Origin: Desulfobacterales bacterium
GTDB lineage: Bacteria > Desulfobacterota > Desulfobacteria > Desulfobacterales > JAEINQ01
Direction of reading: 5' to 3'
DNA length: 64,000 nt
Assembly: GCA_016342285.1 (NCBI GenBank)
Contig: JAEINQ010000023.1
Span: 1 to 64,000, forward strand
Below, one piece after another: positions 9,236-19,444 of this stretch; within the stretch, counting starts at the first letter, position 1; every line of letters starts with the position of its first letter. The translations under genes were made by a program, and so were the position numbers. Below the pieces are notes generated by a model that saw nothing but the letters and a program-made list of their open reading frames with translations, ran no database searches and was not told where the DNA came from.

Positions 9236-11854
9236 TCAGCCCACGGTTTCCGCTTCATCCTTGAGCCCGTTGAGGCAGTTCAGGGCCTCCAGCGGTGTCA
9301 TGCGGGAGATATCCATCTGCTTGAGCCGCCTGATGAAGTAGGCCTCGGGCTGATGAAAGAGTTCAAGTTGAACACCCTGTTTTTTCAGAGTTTTGGACGC
9401 GCCAGAGTCGGGTTGCGGCGCCGGTGGCACACCATTCCTGTTTTCGATGTCAAACAAAATCGCCTTGGCCCGACGAATGACGTCCATCGGAATACCGGCC
9501 AGCCGCGCTACCTGAATCCCGTAGCTGCGATTGGTCCCGCCCTCGACCAGCTTGCGCAGGAAGATGATCTCTTCGTTCCATTCCTTAACGGCGATATTGT
9601 AGTTCTTTACCCGCTCCCGGTTTTGGGCCAGCTCGGTCAATTCGTGATAATGGGTGGCAAACAGGGTTTTGACGCCGCAACCGTTGAGGTCGTGAAGGTA
9701 TTCAGCCACGGCCCAGGCGATGCTCAATCCGTCAAAGGTGCTGGTTCCCCGGCCGATTTCATCCATGATGACCAGGCTGCGATCCGTGGCGCTGTTGAGA
9801 ATATTGGCCGTCTCCTGCATCTCCACCATGAAGGTGCTCTGCCCCTGGGAGAGGTTGTCCAGAGCGCCGACCCGGGTAAAGATGCGATCGGTTAAGGGAA
9901 TGTTCACCTTTTTTGCCGGCACAAAGGCTCCCATCTGGGCCATGAGCACCGTCAGGGCCACCTGGCGCAGCACGGTCGATTTTCCGGCCATGTTGGGCCC
10001 GGTGATGATCAGGACCTGATCACTGGCATCGTCGAGCCTCAGGGAATTGGGCACGAACCGTTCTCCGGCAATCATCTTCTCAATTACCGGATGCCGGCCG
10101 TCTTCGATGGCCAGGATGCCGTTGTCATTGATTTCGGGGCGGTGATAATCGTTCTTGTCCGCCGCTTCGGCCAGGGCCAGAAGGCAGTCCAGTCCGGCGA
10201 GAAATTCCGCGACCTGCTGAATATCACGGGTCTGTTCCATCACACGGGCCCGAATGTCGTTGAAGAGATCGTATTCCATGGATGCCCGCTGATCTTCGGC
10301 AGTCAGCACCTTTTGCTCGAACTGTTTGAGATCGTCGGTAATGTAGCGTTCGGCGTTGACCAGGGTCTGCTTTCGAACGTAATGGACCGGCACGCCTGCC
10401 GCATGGGCCTTGGGTATCTCAATATAATAACCGAAGACTTTGTTGTAACGAACCTTGAGGGCGTTGATCCCCGTGGCCGCTTTTTCATCGGCCTCCAGAC
10501 GGGCCAGCCACCCCTTGCCGTCCCGGCTGATTTGAATCAATTCGTCAAGTTCATCGCTATACCCGGTGCAAATGATGCCACCCTCTTGAATGGTGAGCGG
10601 TGCGTCTTCACGGATGGCGCGGTGAATCCGTTCCGCCAGCGCCGTCAGTCCGGCAAGGGGGATGGGCCATTTAAGAAGGGGGCTGTGACAACACCCCAGA
10701 TCATCAACCACCCCGGGCAGAACCAGCAACGACTGCTTCAAGGCGGTCAGGTCTCGGGCATTGGCATGACCCATGGCGATCTTGCTTCCCAATCGCTCCA
10801 GGTCGTAAACTTTTTTAAGCCTGTCTCGGACCGTATCGGCGATGCTTCGCTCGGCCAGGAGTTCCTCGACCGCGTCGTGCCGGCCGATGATTCTCTCGGC
10901 ATCAACAAGGGGGTATCGCATCCACATCTTGAGCATTCGCCCGCCCATGGCGGTCCGGGTATGGTCCATCACGCTCAGCAGTGTCCCCTGCCGGGACCCG
11001 GTTCGGATATTGGCAAACAGTTCCAGGTTCTGGCAACTGAGACTGTCGATGACCAGGTGGTCTTCCAGGCCATAGCTTCGGATCCGGGTCAGATGCGACA
11101 GGGTCTGTTTCTGGGTTTCGTGGACATAGGCCAAAAGAGCGCCTGCCGCACGCACTCCGGTCCGCATGGTTTCGCAACCGAACCCTTCCAGCGAGAGGGT
11201 GTTAAACTGCTCCAGCAGTCGGTTGCGGCCAGACCGGTGATCGAAAAGGTCGTCGGCCAGAGAGGTCACGGCCCGTTCGGGCACCGCTTCGGCCAGGGTT
11301 TGCAGCGCGGCATCGGACGATACCGCAAGCAGTATTTCCCGGGGCGAAATGCGCCGCACTTCCTCAGCCACCGCCCGAAGGTCGGCAGACTCCGTCATCC
11401 TAAAATCCGCCGTGGAGATGTCCAGGCTGGCGATGCCGACCCTGTCCCCGTCTCTGGCCAGGGCCAGCAGATAATTATTGCTCTTGCCATCAAGCAGGTC
11501 ATCCTCAACGATCATGCCGGGCGTCACCACCCGGACCACTTCGCGTTTAACCAGCCCTTTGGCTTCGGCTGGATTTTCCACCTGGTCGCAGATGGCAACC
11601 TTGTACCCCTGTTCGATGAGCCGGGCGATATATCCCTGGGCCGCCCGATATGGCACCCCGCACATGGGAACCGGTACATCGTCGTGTTTGTTGCGTGAGG
11701 TCAGGGTAATTTCCAGCGCACGGGAAGCCGTTTCCGCATCCTGAAAGAACATCTCATAGAAGTCGCCCATGCGATAGAAAAGAAGGGCGTCAGGGTATTT
11801 GTCCTTGATGGACAAATACTGCTGAATCATCGGGGTGATTTTGGTTTTGGCCAT
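9236..11854 (-). CDS. mutS: DNA mismatch repair protein MutS
   Basis: TPMIQQYLSIKDKYPDALLFYRMGDFYEMF; GPNMAGKSTVLRQVAL; DEIGRGTSTFDGLSIAWAVAEYL. Confidence 0.98.
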   Translation of the reverse strand: MAKTKITPMIQQYLSIKDKYPDALLFYRMGDFYEMFFQDAETASRALEITLTSRNKHDDVPVPMCGVPYRAAQGYIARLIEQGYKVAICDQVENPAEAKGLVKREVVRVVTPGMIVEDDLLDGKSNNYLLALARDGDRVGIASLDISTADFRMTESADLRAVAEEVRRISPREILLAVSSDAALQTLAEAVPERAVTSLADDLFDHRSGRNRLLEQFNTLSLEGFGCETMRTGVRAAGALLAYVHETQKQTLSHLTRIRSYGLEDHLVIDSLSCQNLELFANIRTGSRQGTLLSVMDHTRTAMGGRMLKMWMRYPLVDAERIIGRHDAVEELLAERSIADTVRDRLKKVYDLERLGSKIAMGHANARDLTALKQSLLVLPGVVDDLGCCHSPLLKWPIPLAGLTALAERIHRAIREDAPLTIQEGGIICTGYSDELDELIQISRDGKGWLARLEADEKAATGINALKVRYNKVFGYYIEIPKAHAAGVPVHYVRKQTLVNAERYITDDLKQFEQKVLTAEDQRASMEYDLFNDIRARVMEQTRDIQQVAEFLAGLDCLLALAEAADKNDYHRPEINDNGILAIEDGRHPVIEKMIAGERFVPNSLRLDDASDQVLIITGPNMAGKSTVLRQVALTVLMAQMGAFVPAKKVNIPLTDRIFTRVGALDNLSQGQSTFMVEMQETANILNSATDRSLVIMDEIGRGTSTFDGLSIAWAVAEYLHDLNGCGVKTLFATHYHELTELAQNRERVKNYNIAVKEWNEEIIFLRKLVEGGTNRSYGIQVARLAGIPMDVIRRAKAILFDIENRNGVPPAPQPDSGASKTLKKQGVQLELFHQPEAYFIRRLKQMDISRMTPLEALNCLNGLKDEAETVG

Positions 11855-11948
11855 GATGGTGTCAGATCGTTGCAGGCCATGCGCTCAGACTGAATTCTCC
11901 CGGCATGCCGGAAAAATTTAAAACCGGAGAGTTTCGATACAACGGGTT

Positions 11949-12323
11949 TCAGGACTCGGAGGCCGAACCGGAGCCGGCCACAGGATCGACCACGGGATCA
12001 GTTGCGGCCGGCCGCAGCCCCTCCACCTGTTTTTTCATCGCATCGAGTTCCGCCCGTTGGGCATCCAGGGTGGCATTGAGGGTTTTGATGGTCCGGTTGG
12101 ACTTGAACCGGCCTGACAGGCTGAAAAAATAGGCGATCAAAAGACCGGCGACAAAAAAGGCGGCAAAGAGAATGGCTATGGACACGGTCGGAGTATTGTA
12201 GTTCCAAAAAAACAGATCGATGCGAAAGTCCTGTTTGTCCAGAAAAAACGGTTTATTCTGCAGAATGATCAGGGCAAAGAATCCGATAATGAGTGCCCAG
12301 AATGCGATTTTGGTTTTTTTCAT
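11949..12323 (-). CDS. LapA-domain-like inner membrane protein
   Basis: Two TM segments plus cytosolic coiled coil. Confidence 0.6.
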   Translation of the reverse strand: MKKTKIAFWALIIGFFALIILQNKPFFLDKQDFRIDLFFWNYNTPTVSIAILFAAFFVAGLLIAYFFSLSGRFKSNRTIKTLNATLDAQRAELDAMKKQVEGLRPAATDPVVDPVAGSGSASES

Positions 12324-12422
12324 GCTGAATCTCCCACCTCTGATGATACATGCACTGCGTCAATGGCCGGCAGTCAAATAGGGATCGAAATCGTGTTAAT
12401 CTAATCGGTTCACGGCTAAAAC

Positions 12423-13178
12423 TCAACCCTTTTTTCCTGTCAGAGGGATCAGCTCAAGGTCTCCCCACATGCCCATGCGGTCCTCGTGTACCGCCACAAT
12501 GCCGGCGATGCCGGAGATGGTCCGGCCAAAATCGAGGGCCGCGGGAATATCGTCACCCCGTACAATGCGGTTGCCAACGGCGGTGGCCGTGGCATCGGCC
12601 AGGGCCCCGTCGGCAGCCACCACACAGACCGCATGGGCCCGTCCCATGCTCAGGCTGTGGCCGATCCGTCCCGACGAGGTGCAGACCGCCCGCGGGCAGT
12701 CTCCCGATTCAATGCGCAGACCGATCTTCATGCTCAGGGGCGAATCGCCGGCAAAAATCGCAACGGTCAGGGGCCGGGCCATGCGAATAAACAGATCCCC
12801 GCCGTTTTCCACGATGACCTCCCGGCTTTGGACCAGAAGGTCCCGACCGACCGCTTCCGCGATGGCCCCGGCCACGGCCGCCATGGGACCGACCCCGGCC
12901 GCACGGCCCGCCGCCACCATGGCCCTGACGATATTCGGCATCCACCGGTCCTCGGGCCACGGCGCCAGACTGGTGGCAAAGCCGGGCTGCTGGGCGATAT
13001 AGGTCTCGATATAGCCCCGATGGCGCAAAACAGCATTCCGGGCGACCCGTGTTAAATCACCATCAGCATGGACGTACAGATCGGACTCTTGAACAACCGT
13101 TCGAAAACCGGTCAGGCCCGGGGGGTTGACCCGCCTCCGGTAGGTTCGCCGGCGGTATTGCAGGGGGTCTTTGGTCAT
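12423..13178 (-). CDS. UPF0280 family protein
   Basis: VGPMAAVAGAIAEAVGRDLL, VIVENGGDLFIR, CTSSGRIGHSLSMGRAHAV. Confidence 0.8.
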   Translation of the reverse strand: MTKDPLQYRRRTYRRRVNPPGLTGFRTVVQESDLYVHADGDLTRVARNAVLRHRGYIETYIAQQPGFATSLAPWPEDRWMPNIVRAMVAAGRAAGVGPMAAVAGAIAEAVGRDLLVQSREVIVENGGDLFIRMARPLTVAIFAGDSPLSMKIGLRIESGDCPRAVCTSSGRIGHSLSMGRAHAVCVVAADGALADATATAVGNRIVRGDDIPAALDFGRTISGIAGIVAVHEDRMGMWGDLELIPLTGKKG

Positions 13179-14368
13179 GGGCCGCTCCCGGCTCCCACGG
13201 CCGGACGGGTCACCGAAAACGCCTTTCCGTGGGGGCCCTGGTCCAAAAAGTAGCGATCGGTCATCCCTGCCATAAAATCACGGACGATTTCAACCGGACG
13301 GCTTTTTTGCGCATAGGCATCGGACATGTTGCACAGGAATCCGGTATGGATCACCGAAGCCTCGTTTCCCTGACGCAAATCCTCCAGGAAGGTATGAAAC
13401 AGTGCCTCAAATCGACGGGTCACCCCGGGCAAATGGGCCTTGATGTCCGGATTGAGATAGATCCGCTCCAGGTTGAACGCCTTGAGCTGCCGTAGCGCCT
13501 CGGAAACTTCCGGAGAAAAAGCCACGACATCGGTATTGCGGCGGTGGGCAATGATGTCGGTGACCAGACGGTAGACGATGGTCCCGTTGGTATCACCTAG
13601 CACCGTTGTGCTGCGCCGGGGCAGATCGCTTCGCCGAATCAGGTTCAGGCGGATGGCATCTTCGATGTCCCGGCCCACATAGCCGATGGTGTCGGACATG
13701 CGGACCACGCAACCTTCCATGGTCATGGGTATCAGGGAGATTGCCGACGCGGCCTCCACCGCTGTCATTTCCAGGGCCAGTTGATCGAATGTCTTTTGGC
13801 CCGCCGGGGCCAGTTGCGGGTCGTGAACTTCGCCATCGTGGCACAAAATCCCGTCCAGGGTCTGAAGGGTGAGATTCCATCCCCGCCCCTGGCGCTCCAC
13901 GCCGTCGAGAAAACGAACACTTTGCACGTTATGATGAAAAGCCCCGATGCCGGCCTGGACACACAGCCGTGACAGAATCCGCTCACCATCATGTCCAAAC
14001 GGCGGATGGCCGATATCATGCCCCAGGGCGATGGCCTCGATGAGGTCTTCATTGAGCCCCAGAAAACGGCCGATGGTACGGGCAATTTTGGAAACCAGTT
14101 GAACGTGGAGGACCCGGTGGGTGATATGGTCGTGATGGATCAGGGAAAAAACCTGAGTCTTGTCGATATAGCGGGCATAGGCCCTGGAATGAAGAATCCG
14201 GTCCACATCAACGGAAAAAGACTGCCGGTATCCGTCCCGCAGTCGCGGTTCGACCCGGCGTCTGAGGGCATCCCGGCTTAGGGTCGCCCGAAGGCCGAGC
14301 CGGCCCCTCTCCCGTTCATCCATCTCCCGGCGAAGGTTGCCGGTATCGTCCCCATCAAAGGGTGCCAT
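13175..14368 (-). CDS. dgt: Deoxyguanosinetriphosphate triphosphohydrolase-like protein
   Basis: HD motif GHDIGHPPFGHDGERIL; RVLHVQLVSKIARTIGR. Start at MAPFDGDD preferred, to reduce overlap with the upstream gene. Confidence 0.9.
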   Translation of the reverse strand: MAPFDGDDTGNLRREMDERERGRLGLRATLSRDALRRRVEPRLRDGYRQSFSVDVDRILHSRAYARYIDKTQVFSLIHHDHITHRVLHVQLVSKIARTIGRFLGLNEDLIEAIALGHDIGHPPFGHDGERILSRLCVQAGIGAFHHNVQSVRFLDGVERQGRGWNLTLQTLDGILCHDGEVHDPQLAPAGQKTFDQLALEMTAVEAASAISLIPMTMEGCVVRMSDTIGYVGRDIEDAIRLNLIRRSDLPRRSTTVLGDTNGTIVYRLVTDIIAHRRNTDVVAFSPEVSEALRQLKAFNLERIYLNPDIKAHLPGVTRRFEALFHTFLEDLRQGNEASVIHTGFLCNMSDAYAQKSRPVEIVRDFMAGMTDRYFLDQGPHGKAFSVTRPAVGAGSGP

Positions 14369-15170
14369 GGCCGATGCGTCTCTCCATGAGTTGGGTATAG
14401 TCGATGCCGGCATGGGCAAACCCTTCCAGGCCATACTTCATGTTCCCTTCCAGCACGTAGCAGCGCCCCTGGTGAATACAGATGTCAATCCCCACATCAT
14501 CCCATCGGCAGGCGGTGGCCACATGCCGGGCCAGGCAGGTGGCCGCTTCCGGTACCGGATCGCGTCCGATGGTCCCGCCCATGGCCAGGTTGCTACAAAA
14601 TTCTCCCTGCGTGGCAATACGCCAGTAAGCGTGTACCACCTCTCCGCCGATGACCACCACGCGAATATCCCGGTCAATGGGCATAAATTCCTGAATATAG
14701 GCGATGCGAGTGTGCCGGGTGTAGTCAGTCAGCTCCTGGGGGTTGCGAATAAGCCAGACCCCGCGCCCCCGGGCCGACCCCCGGGGGATCTTTCCCACAA
14801 AAGGGAACTGAAAATAGTCAAAAAGGGTTCCCATCTGGCGTTTCCCGTAAAATACCCGGGTCCGGGGATGGGAAATGCCGAGAAGGGTGAACAGGGCGCT
14901 CTGACGAATTTTGTCCTGGGCGAAGGTGTAGCTGTGCCAGCTGGGAAAGGTGCGTTTGCCCATGGCGGCAAAAAGATGGGCGTAAAGGGCCGACGGGTAG
15001 TAGATGGTCTCGGCCTGACGAATCCGATCCGCCTCGGCAGCGGTGTAGTCGCCAAAATTAGGACGCACGCCCAGGGTCAGAACATTTCTACATCCCCTGA
15101 GACGCCCCTCCAAAGCAACGGCTTGTTCGGGTGACGCCATGGGCCTCCGGTCATTGCGGGCAAAGGCCAC
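14355..15170 (-). CDS. ATP-grasp (RimK-like) family protein
   Basis: QDKIRQSALFTLLGISHPRTRVF, FVGKIPRGSARGRGVWLI, YVLEGNMKYGLEGF. Confidence 0.7.
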   Translation of the reverse strand: MAFARNDRRPMASPEQAVALEGRLRGCRNVLTLGVRPNFGDYTAAEADRIRQAETIYYPSALYAHLFAAMGKRTFPSWHSYTFAQDKIRQSALFTLLGISHPRTRVFYGKRQMGTLFDYFQFPFVGKIPRGSARGRGVWLIRNPQELTDYTRHTRIAYIQEFMPIDRDIRVVVIGGEVVHAYWRIATQGEFCSNLAMGGTIGRDPVPEAATCLARHVATACRWDDVGIDICIHQGRCYVLEGNMKYGLEGFAHAGIDYTQLMERRIGHGTL

Positions 15171-15200
15171 ACCGGCAGGGATTCGCCAGCGTGTGGTGTT

Positions 15201-15974
15201 TCAGGACGCCGGCGTCATCACGAACAGCTCAGGGGAGATGGCCACGTCCGTCCACAACCGTGACGCCGTAAGTTGCAGTGAGGTGCCGCCGCCGGACAGG
15301 GACAGAACACGGGGAATCCGGTACCGGCCGACAGTCTGCATGTTGTCAAAAGCCGCCTCATAGATCAGCGTGCCACCCGTATCAAAAAACGCGACGCGCA
15401 ACGGTTCCCGGGTTCCGGCGTCCATAAAAATGGTCTGGCGAACGCGCCACCAGCGGCTGAGGGCAATCTTCAGGATGCCGCCGTCGGCAGCCGTTTCCAA
15501 TGCGGTCGACTGGTAATCGATCACCGGCACCCGCCCCATGAGCAGGGCAGCCAGATGGCTGGCCCGGATGGGAACACCGACGATGCGTTCCAGATCCGGG
15601 TCGGCAGTGGCATGGTCAAAAAACCGTCCCTGGCCGTGGATCATTCCCGTAACCCTGCTGCCGTCGGTCGCCAGGCTCATCACGGACGATCCTCCGCCCG
15701 GGCCGAGCACTTCAAGGCGAATTCGCCCACCCGGCGCCACAATCCATGCCAGGCGGGCGGCCCTCAACCCGGACGGCGTCCGCAGCCTCAACGCACCGAT
15801 CCCCTTAACCGATGCCGGCTGGGACCGCGGCCCGGTCAGGGACCGAATCAGGTCCTCGGCCTGGCGGTCAGCCGCCGGTTCCATCGTAACCGTTCCGGCC
15901 GGGCCGGCACATGCAGCGAGCAGCCCAAAAACAGCTACCAGCAGGGCACCTGCGATCCGCTCACGGCCGGTCAC
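15201..15974 (-). CDS. Lipoprotein, LolB/DUF4292-like
   Basis: Lipobox-like LLAACAG after signal peptide; VKGIGALRLRTPSGLRAARLAWIVAPGGRIRLEVLGPGG. Confidence 0.6.
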   Translation of the reverse strand: MTGRERIAGALLVAVFGLLAACAGPAGTVTMEPAADRQAEDLIRSLTGPRSQPASVKGIGALRLRTPSGLRAARLAWIVAPGGRIRLEVLGPGGGSSVMSLATDGSRVTGMIHGQGRFFDHATADPDLERIVGVPIRASHLAALLMGRVPVIDYQSTALETAADGGILKIALSRWWRVRQTIFMDAGTREPLRVAFFDTGGTLIYEAAFDNMQTVGRYRIPRVLSLSGGGTSLQLTASRLWTDVAISPELFVMTPAS

Positions 15975-17719
15975 GGTGCGCTGCCGCTCAGGTCATGGAT
16001 CTTTTTCTCAAGATCCGCCGTGCCGCCCTTCTTGTTCTTCAGAGACCGACGATAGACATCCAGGGCCTTTTCCGGCGCCCCCAATTTCCCGTAGGCGTCC
16101 CCCAAGTGTTCCAGTATAACCGGATCATTCGGGACCATCTCGGCCGCTTTTCTTAGGTATTCCAGGGCTTTTTCGAATTTCCCCCGCTTGAAGTAGACCC
16201 AACCGAGACTGTCGGTGATGTAACCGTCATGGGGCATCAGGGTCAGGGCCCGCTTGATCAGGTCCTCGGCTTCATCAAGGCTCTGGCCGAGATCGGCATA
16301 GGTGTATCCCAGGTAGTTCAGGGCATTGGCATGCTTGGGATCAATGCGGAGCACCTCTTTCATGGACTGGATCGACTGGTCTTTGTGCTCCCATTTGTCG
16401 TAGACCACCCCCAGCCTGAAATGGATCTTGGCGTTGTCCGGCTCAACGACCAGGCCCGCCTTTAAGGCCGCTACAGCTTTCTCGTACGCCTTGCTCTCTT
16501 CGTAAAAAGTCCCCAGAAACAAACGGAATTCGGCATTTTCCGGCAGGTGGCGGATCACCTGGGTTAAAAAGGCGATTCCCTCATCGACCCGGCCCTGCTC
16601 CTGGTAGATAAAGGCGATGTGAACCGCTGCATCCGAATAGAACCGCTCGCCGGGCTTGACCCGGGCAAAATGTTCCAGGGCCAGGTCCAGTCTCTTTTGC
16701 CCCTCCAGAGCCACGGCAAGCAGATAATGGATGTCCGACGGCGCGGCACTGCCAACCAGCATCCCCTCCAGGACCACAGCAGCCTCCGCGTATCGCTTTT
16801 TTTCAAGAAAATCGCGAATCAGGAACCGGAAAACGGCGTTGTCCTCCCCACTTCGATGTCCCAGCGCCTTGAACAACTTGCCAGCGTCATTCATCCGGCC
16901 CTGGTCATGCAGGTGAAGGCCGTATTGCATAGCGGCGCGAATGTCCTTGGGGTTGTTTTCGAGCAACGCCTCAAACTGGGGAGCGATTTTCTCCCTTTTT
17001 CCGGTCCTTTCATAAAGATCGATCAACTCGAATCGCGGCTGTTCGAGGCCATGTTTGATTTCCAAGGCGCGAAGAAACGATTTTTCCGCCGCTTCCTCGT
17101 TTCCCTGCTCCGCCTGAAGCTTTCCCAGATAAAACTGCCCGGCAAAACTGTTGGGGAAGCGGGCTGTCAGTCGGGTATAGACCTCAAAGGCGGCCTCGCT
17201 TTCACCGGCTTCCATATGCAGGCCGCCCAGCAACAGGTAGATGTCCTGCCTGGTTTCGTCCAGGTCGATCACCTTGCGGTAAGCTTCCTTGGCCAGGGCC
17301 AGCCGTTTCATCCCCTGGTTGATCCGGCCATAGATAATCAGGGCCTCCACATCGTCGGGCCGGCTGCCGAGCAGCGCTTCGACCACTTCAAGGGCCTCAT
17401 CGTGTCGGGCTTGCTGAATCAGCAGCAAGGCCAGTTCCCTTTTAAGAAACCCCGAAGCAGGGTCCTTGTTGATGGCCTCCTCAAGGGCATCGCGGGCGCG
17501 GTCCAGATCGCCCTGGCTCCGTTGTATCTGGAACACCAGATAGGCGTAATAGCCGCCGGATTGGGGCGGCAGACCTTCGGCGACGGTCGGTTCGCCCCCC
17601 GCTTCCGCTGGTTTGACAGTGGCGGTGTCGCTCGTGACACAGCCCCAAATAACGATGCTTGATGCCAGAATCAGCGTCAGCAGGGTTTGTTTCAATTTCA
17701 CCATGGGTCTGATCATCAT
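15971..17719 (-). CDS. TPR repeat protein (lipoprotein-like N-terminus)
   Basis: Multiple TPR units (e.g. HANALNYLGYTYADLGQSLDEAEDLIKRALTLMPHDGYITDSLGWVYFKRGKFEKALEYLRKA); signal plus IWGC lipobox. Confidence 0.88.
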   Translation of the reverse strand: MMIRPMVKLKQTLLTLILASSIVIWGCVTSDTATVKPAEAGGEPTVAEGLPPQSGGYYAYLVFQIQRSQGDLDRARDALEEAINKDPASGFLKRELALLLIQQARHDEALEVVEALLGSRPDDVEALIIYGRINQGMKRLALAKEAYRKVIDLDETRQDIYLLLGGLHMEAGESEAAFEVYTRLTARFPNSFAGQFYLGKLQAEQGNEEAAEKSFLRALEIKHGLEQPRFELIDLYERTGKREKIAPQFEALLENNPKDIRAAMQYGLHLHDQGRMNDAGKLFKALGHRSGEDNAVFRFLIRDFLEKKRYAEAAVVLEGMLVGSAAPSDIHYLLAVALEGQKRLDLALEHFARVKPGERFYSDAAVHIAFIYQEQGRVDEGIAFLTQVIRHLPENAEFRLFLGTFYEESKAYEKAVAALKAGLVVEPDNAKIHFRLGVVYDKWEHKDQSIQSMKEVLRIDPKHANALNYLGYTYADLGQSLDEAEDLIKRALTLMPHDGYITDSLGWVYFKRGKFEKALEYLRKAAEMVPNDPVILEHLGDAYGKLGAPEKALDVYRRSLKNKKGGTADLEKKIHDLSGSAP

Positions 17720-17889
17720 CGTTCCATTTTTATTGTCATCCGGCCATTCATACCGGAAGCGTCCCTTGCCGGGTTTAGGCGTTTTTGCCCATCGGGTGAA
17801 TGCAGGGCAGCAATCCCATCAAAGATCCGGTTGTTTAGTGAGATGATAAGACGTTGACAAGCGGGATTCAAGGGCGCCGGGGCCACGCC

Positions 17890-19005
17890 TTATCCGGTTT
17901 CGTCGATATCGGCATAGGCGGCAAAGTCGGGAATTTCTTCTTTAAAGAAATCTCTCATTTTTCGAATGATATTTTTTTCCACCTGCCTGACCCGCTCTCG
18001 GGATATGCCGTAGCGGTCACCGATATCCTGGAGGGTGGCAGGGGTATCGGAAAAAATACGCAGATCGAAAATTTCCAGTTCCCGGGACTTCATCTGCTTT
18101 CGAAACGCGGCAATCTTTTGGTGAAGCAGGGCCTCCATCTCTTTTTTGGCCACCTGGTCTTCGATGGAAACGGCGTCGGTATTGAGAAATTCGATGCGCT
18201 CGGTATCCGAGTCTTCTTTGAGTGGGGCATCCAGGGACAGATCCCAGCCATCCAGCCGCTGGTCCATATCGATGATTTCCCTCTCGGAAACACCCAGGCG
18301 CTGGGACAGCAACTTGGGTTTGGGCTCAAATCCCTGATCGATCAGCCTTTGTTTTTCCTTTTTCAGCTTAAAAAAAAGCTTGCGCTGCCCCTGGGTCGTG
18401 CCAATTTTGACCAGTCGCCAGTTGTCCATAATGAACTTGAGGATATAGGCCTTGATCCAGAAGGAGGAATAGTAAGAGAACTTGACGTTTTTGTATGGAT
18501 CGAATTTCTTGACCGCCTGCATCAGGCCAATGTTACCCTCCTGGATCAGATCTAGCAGGTTCTGCATCCAGATGCGCTGGAATTCCAGGGCGATTTTGAC
18601 CACCAGCCGCAGGTTCGAAGTCACCAGCCGATAAGCGGCATCGGTATCCCCCTCTTCCCGAACAAGGATTCCCAGTTCACGCTCCTGGTCCCGGGTCAAC
18701 AGTTTATAGCGGCTGATCTCGGAAAGGTAGCTTTGAAGCGGGTCGTATTTGACCAGGGACCTTTCCGAGTCCTGGGCCTTGTCGGTGGCGACCTTTTTGG
18801 CAGCCGCCTTTTTGGCAGCCGCTTTCTTGGCAGCCGCTTTCTTGGCAGCCGTCTTCTTGGCAGCCGCTTTCTTGGCAGCCGTCTTCTTGGCAGCCGTCTT
18901 CTTGGCGGCGGCCTTCTCGCCCTTCAAGATTTTAGGCGGTGATCCGGATGCGTCCGCCTCGGGGGTCTCCGCACTCTTTTTTTCTATCGTTTGCTTCCTT
19001 ACCAT
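17890..19005 (-). CDS. RNA polymerase sigma-70 family factor (RpoH/RpoD-like) with Lys/Ala-rich N-terminal tail
   Basis: [67 protein letters not shown]. Start at [10 protein letters not shown]. Confidence 0.9.
   Translation of the reverse strand: MVRKQTIEKKSAETPEADASGSPPKILKGEKAAAKKTAAKKTAAKKAAAKKTAAKKAAAKKAAAKKAAAKKVATDKAQDSERSLVKYDPLQSYLSEISRYKLLTRDQERELGILVREEGDTDAAYRLVTSNLRLVVKIALEFQRIWMQNLLDLIQEGNIGLMQAVKKFDPYKNVKFSYYSSFWIKAYILKFIMDNWRLVKIGTTQGQRKLFFKLKKEKQRLIDQGFEPKPKLLSQRLGVSEREIIDMDQRLDGWDLSLDAPLKEDSDTERIEFLNTDAVSIEDQVAKKEMEALLHQKIAAFRKQMKSRELEIFDLRIFSDTPATLQDIGDRYGISRERVRQVEKNIIRKMRDFFKEEIPDFAAYADIDETG
18790..18912 (-). repeat. 15-bp tandem repeat encoding [10 protein letters not shown] pentapeptides inside the sigma factor gene
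   Basis: Repeated ttcttggcagccgyc units; protein [40 protein letters not shown]. Confidence 0.92.
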
Positions 19006-19120
19006 GCGATCTCTTTTTTCCTTTGCACCACCACCGTTACGGCCCCTATGGCACACATACATTTTTATAGACAAGCGACGGTGAATCTGTTAATTTTTTT
19101 GCTTTCGATTTTGCCTTTAA

Positions 19121-19197
<77 letters not shown>

Positions 19198-19205
19198 AAA
19201 ACCGT

Positions 19206-19238
19206 GGGATTGGTCACTGAGGCCAATCCCTTTTTTAT
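19206..19238 (+). terminator. Terminator downstream of tRNA-Arg
   Basis: GGGATTGG tcactgagg CCAATCCC TTTTTT. Confidence 0.88.
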
Positions 19239-19444
19239 TTGAAAATGGAACACCCCCAACCCATTTATCGCTGCCGAGGGTATCACGGCCCCTTCTTTGA
19301 CGATATCCTATCACAAACGGCAAATTTATCAATCCCATATAGGAGTTGCGTATTGGATATTGAGCATTCAGGTAAAACCTTCTCTCACAGGAACGATCGC
19401 CTCTTTCCGGGTCAACCACGGGAATAGGCGGCTTAATGCCAGAG

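Noticed and set aside
10091-11698. 535-aa plus-strand ORF
   Set aside because: Fully antisense to mutS, low-complexity GC-driven frame with no recognisable domain.
18790-18912. CRISPR-like array
   Set aside because: 15-bp units have no unique spacers and encode an in-frame AAAKK repeat; no CRISPR array was seen in the window.
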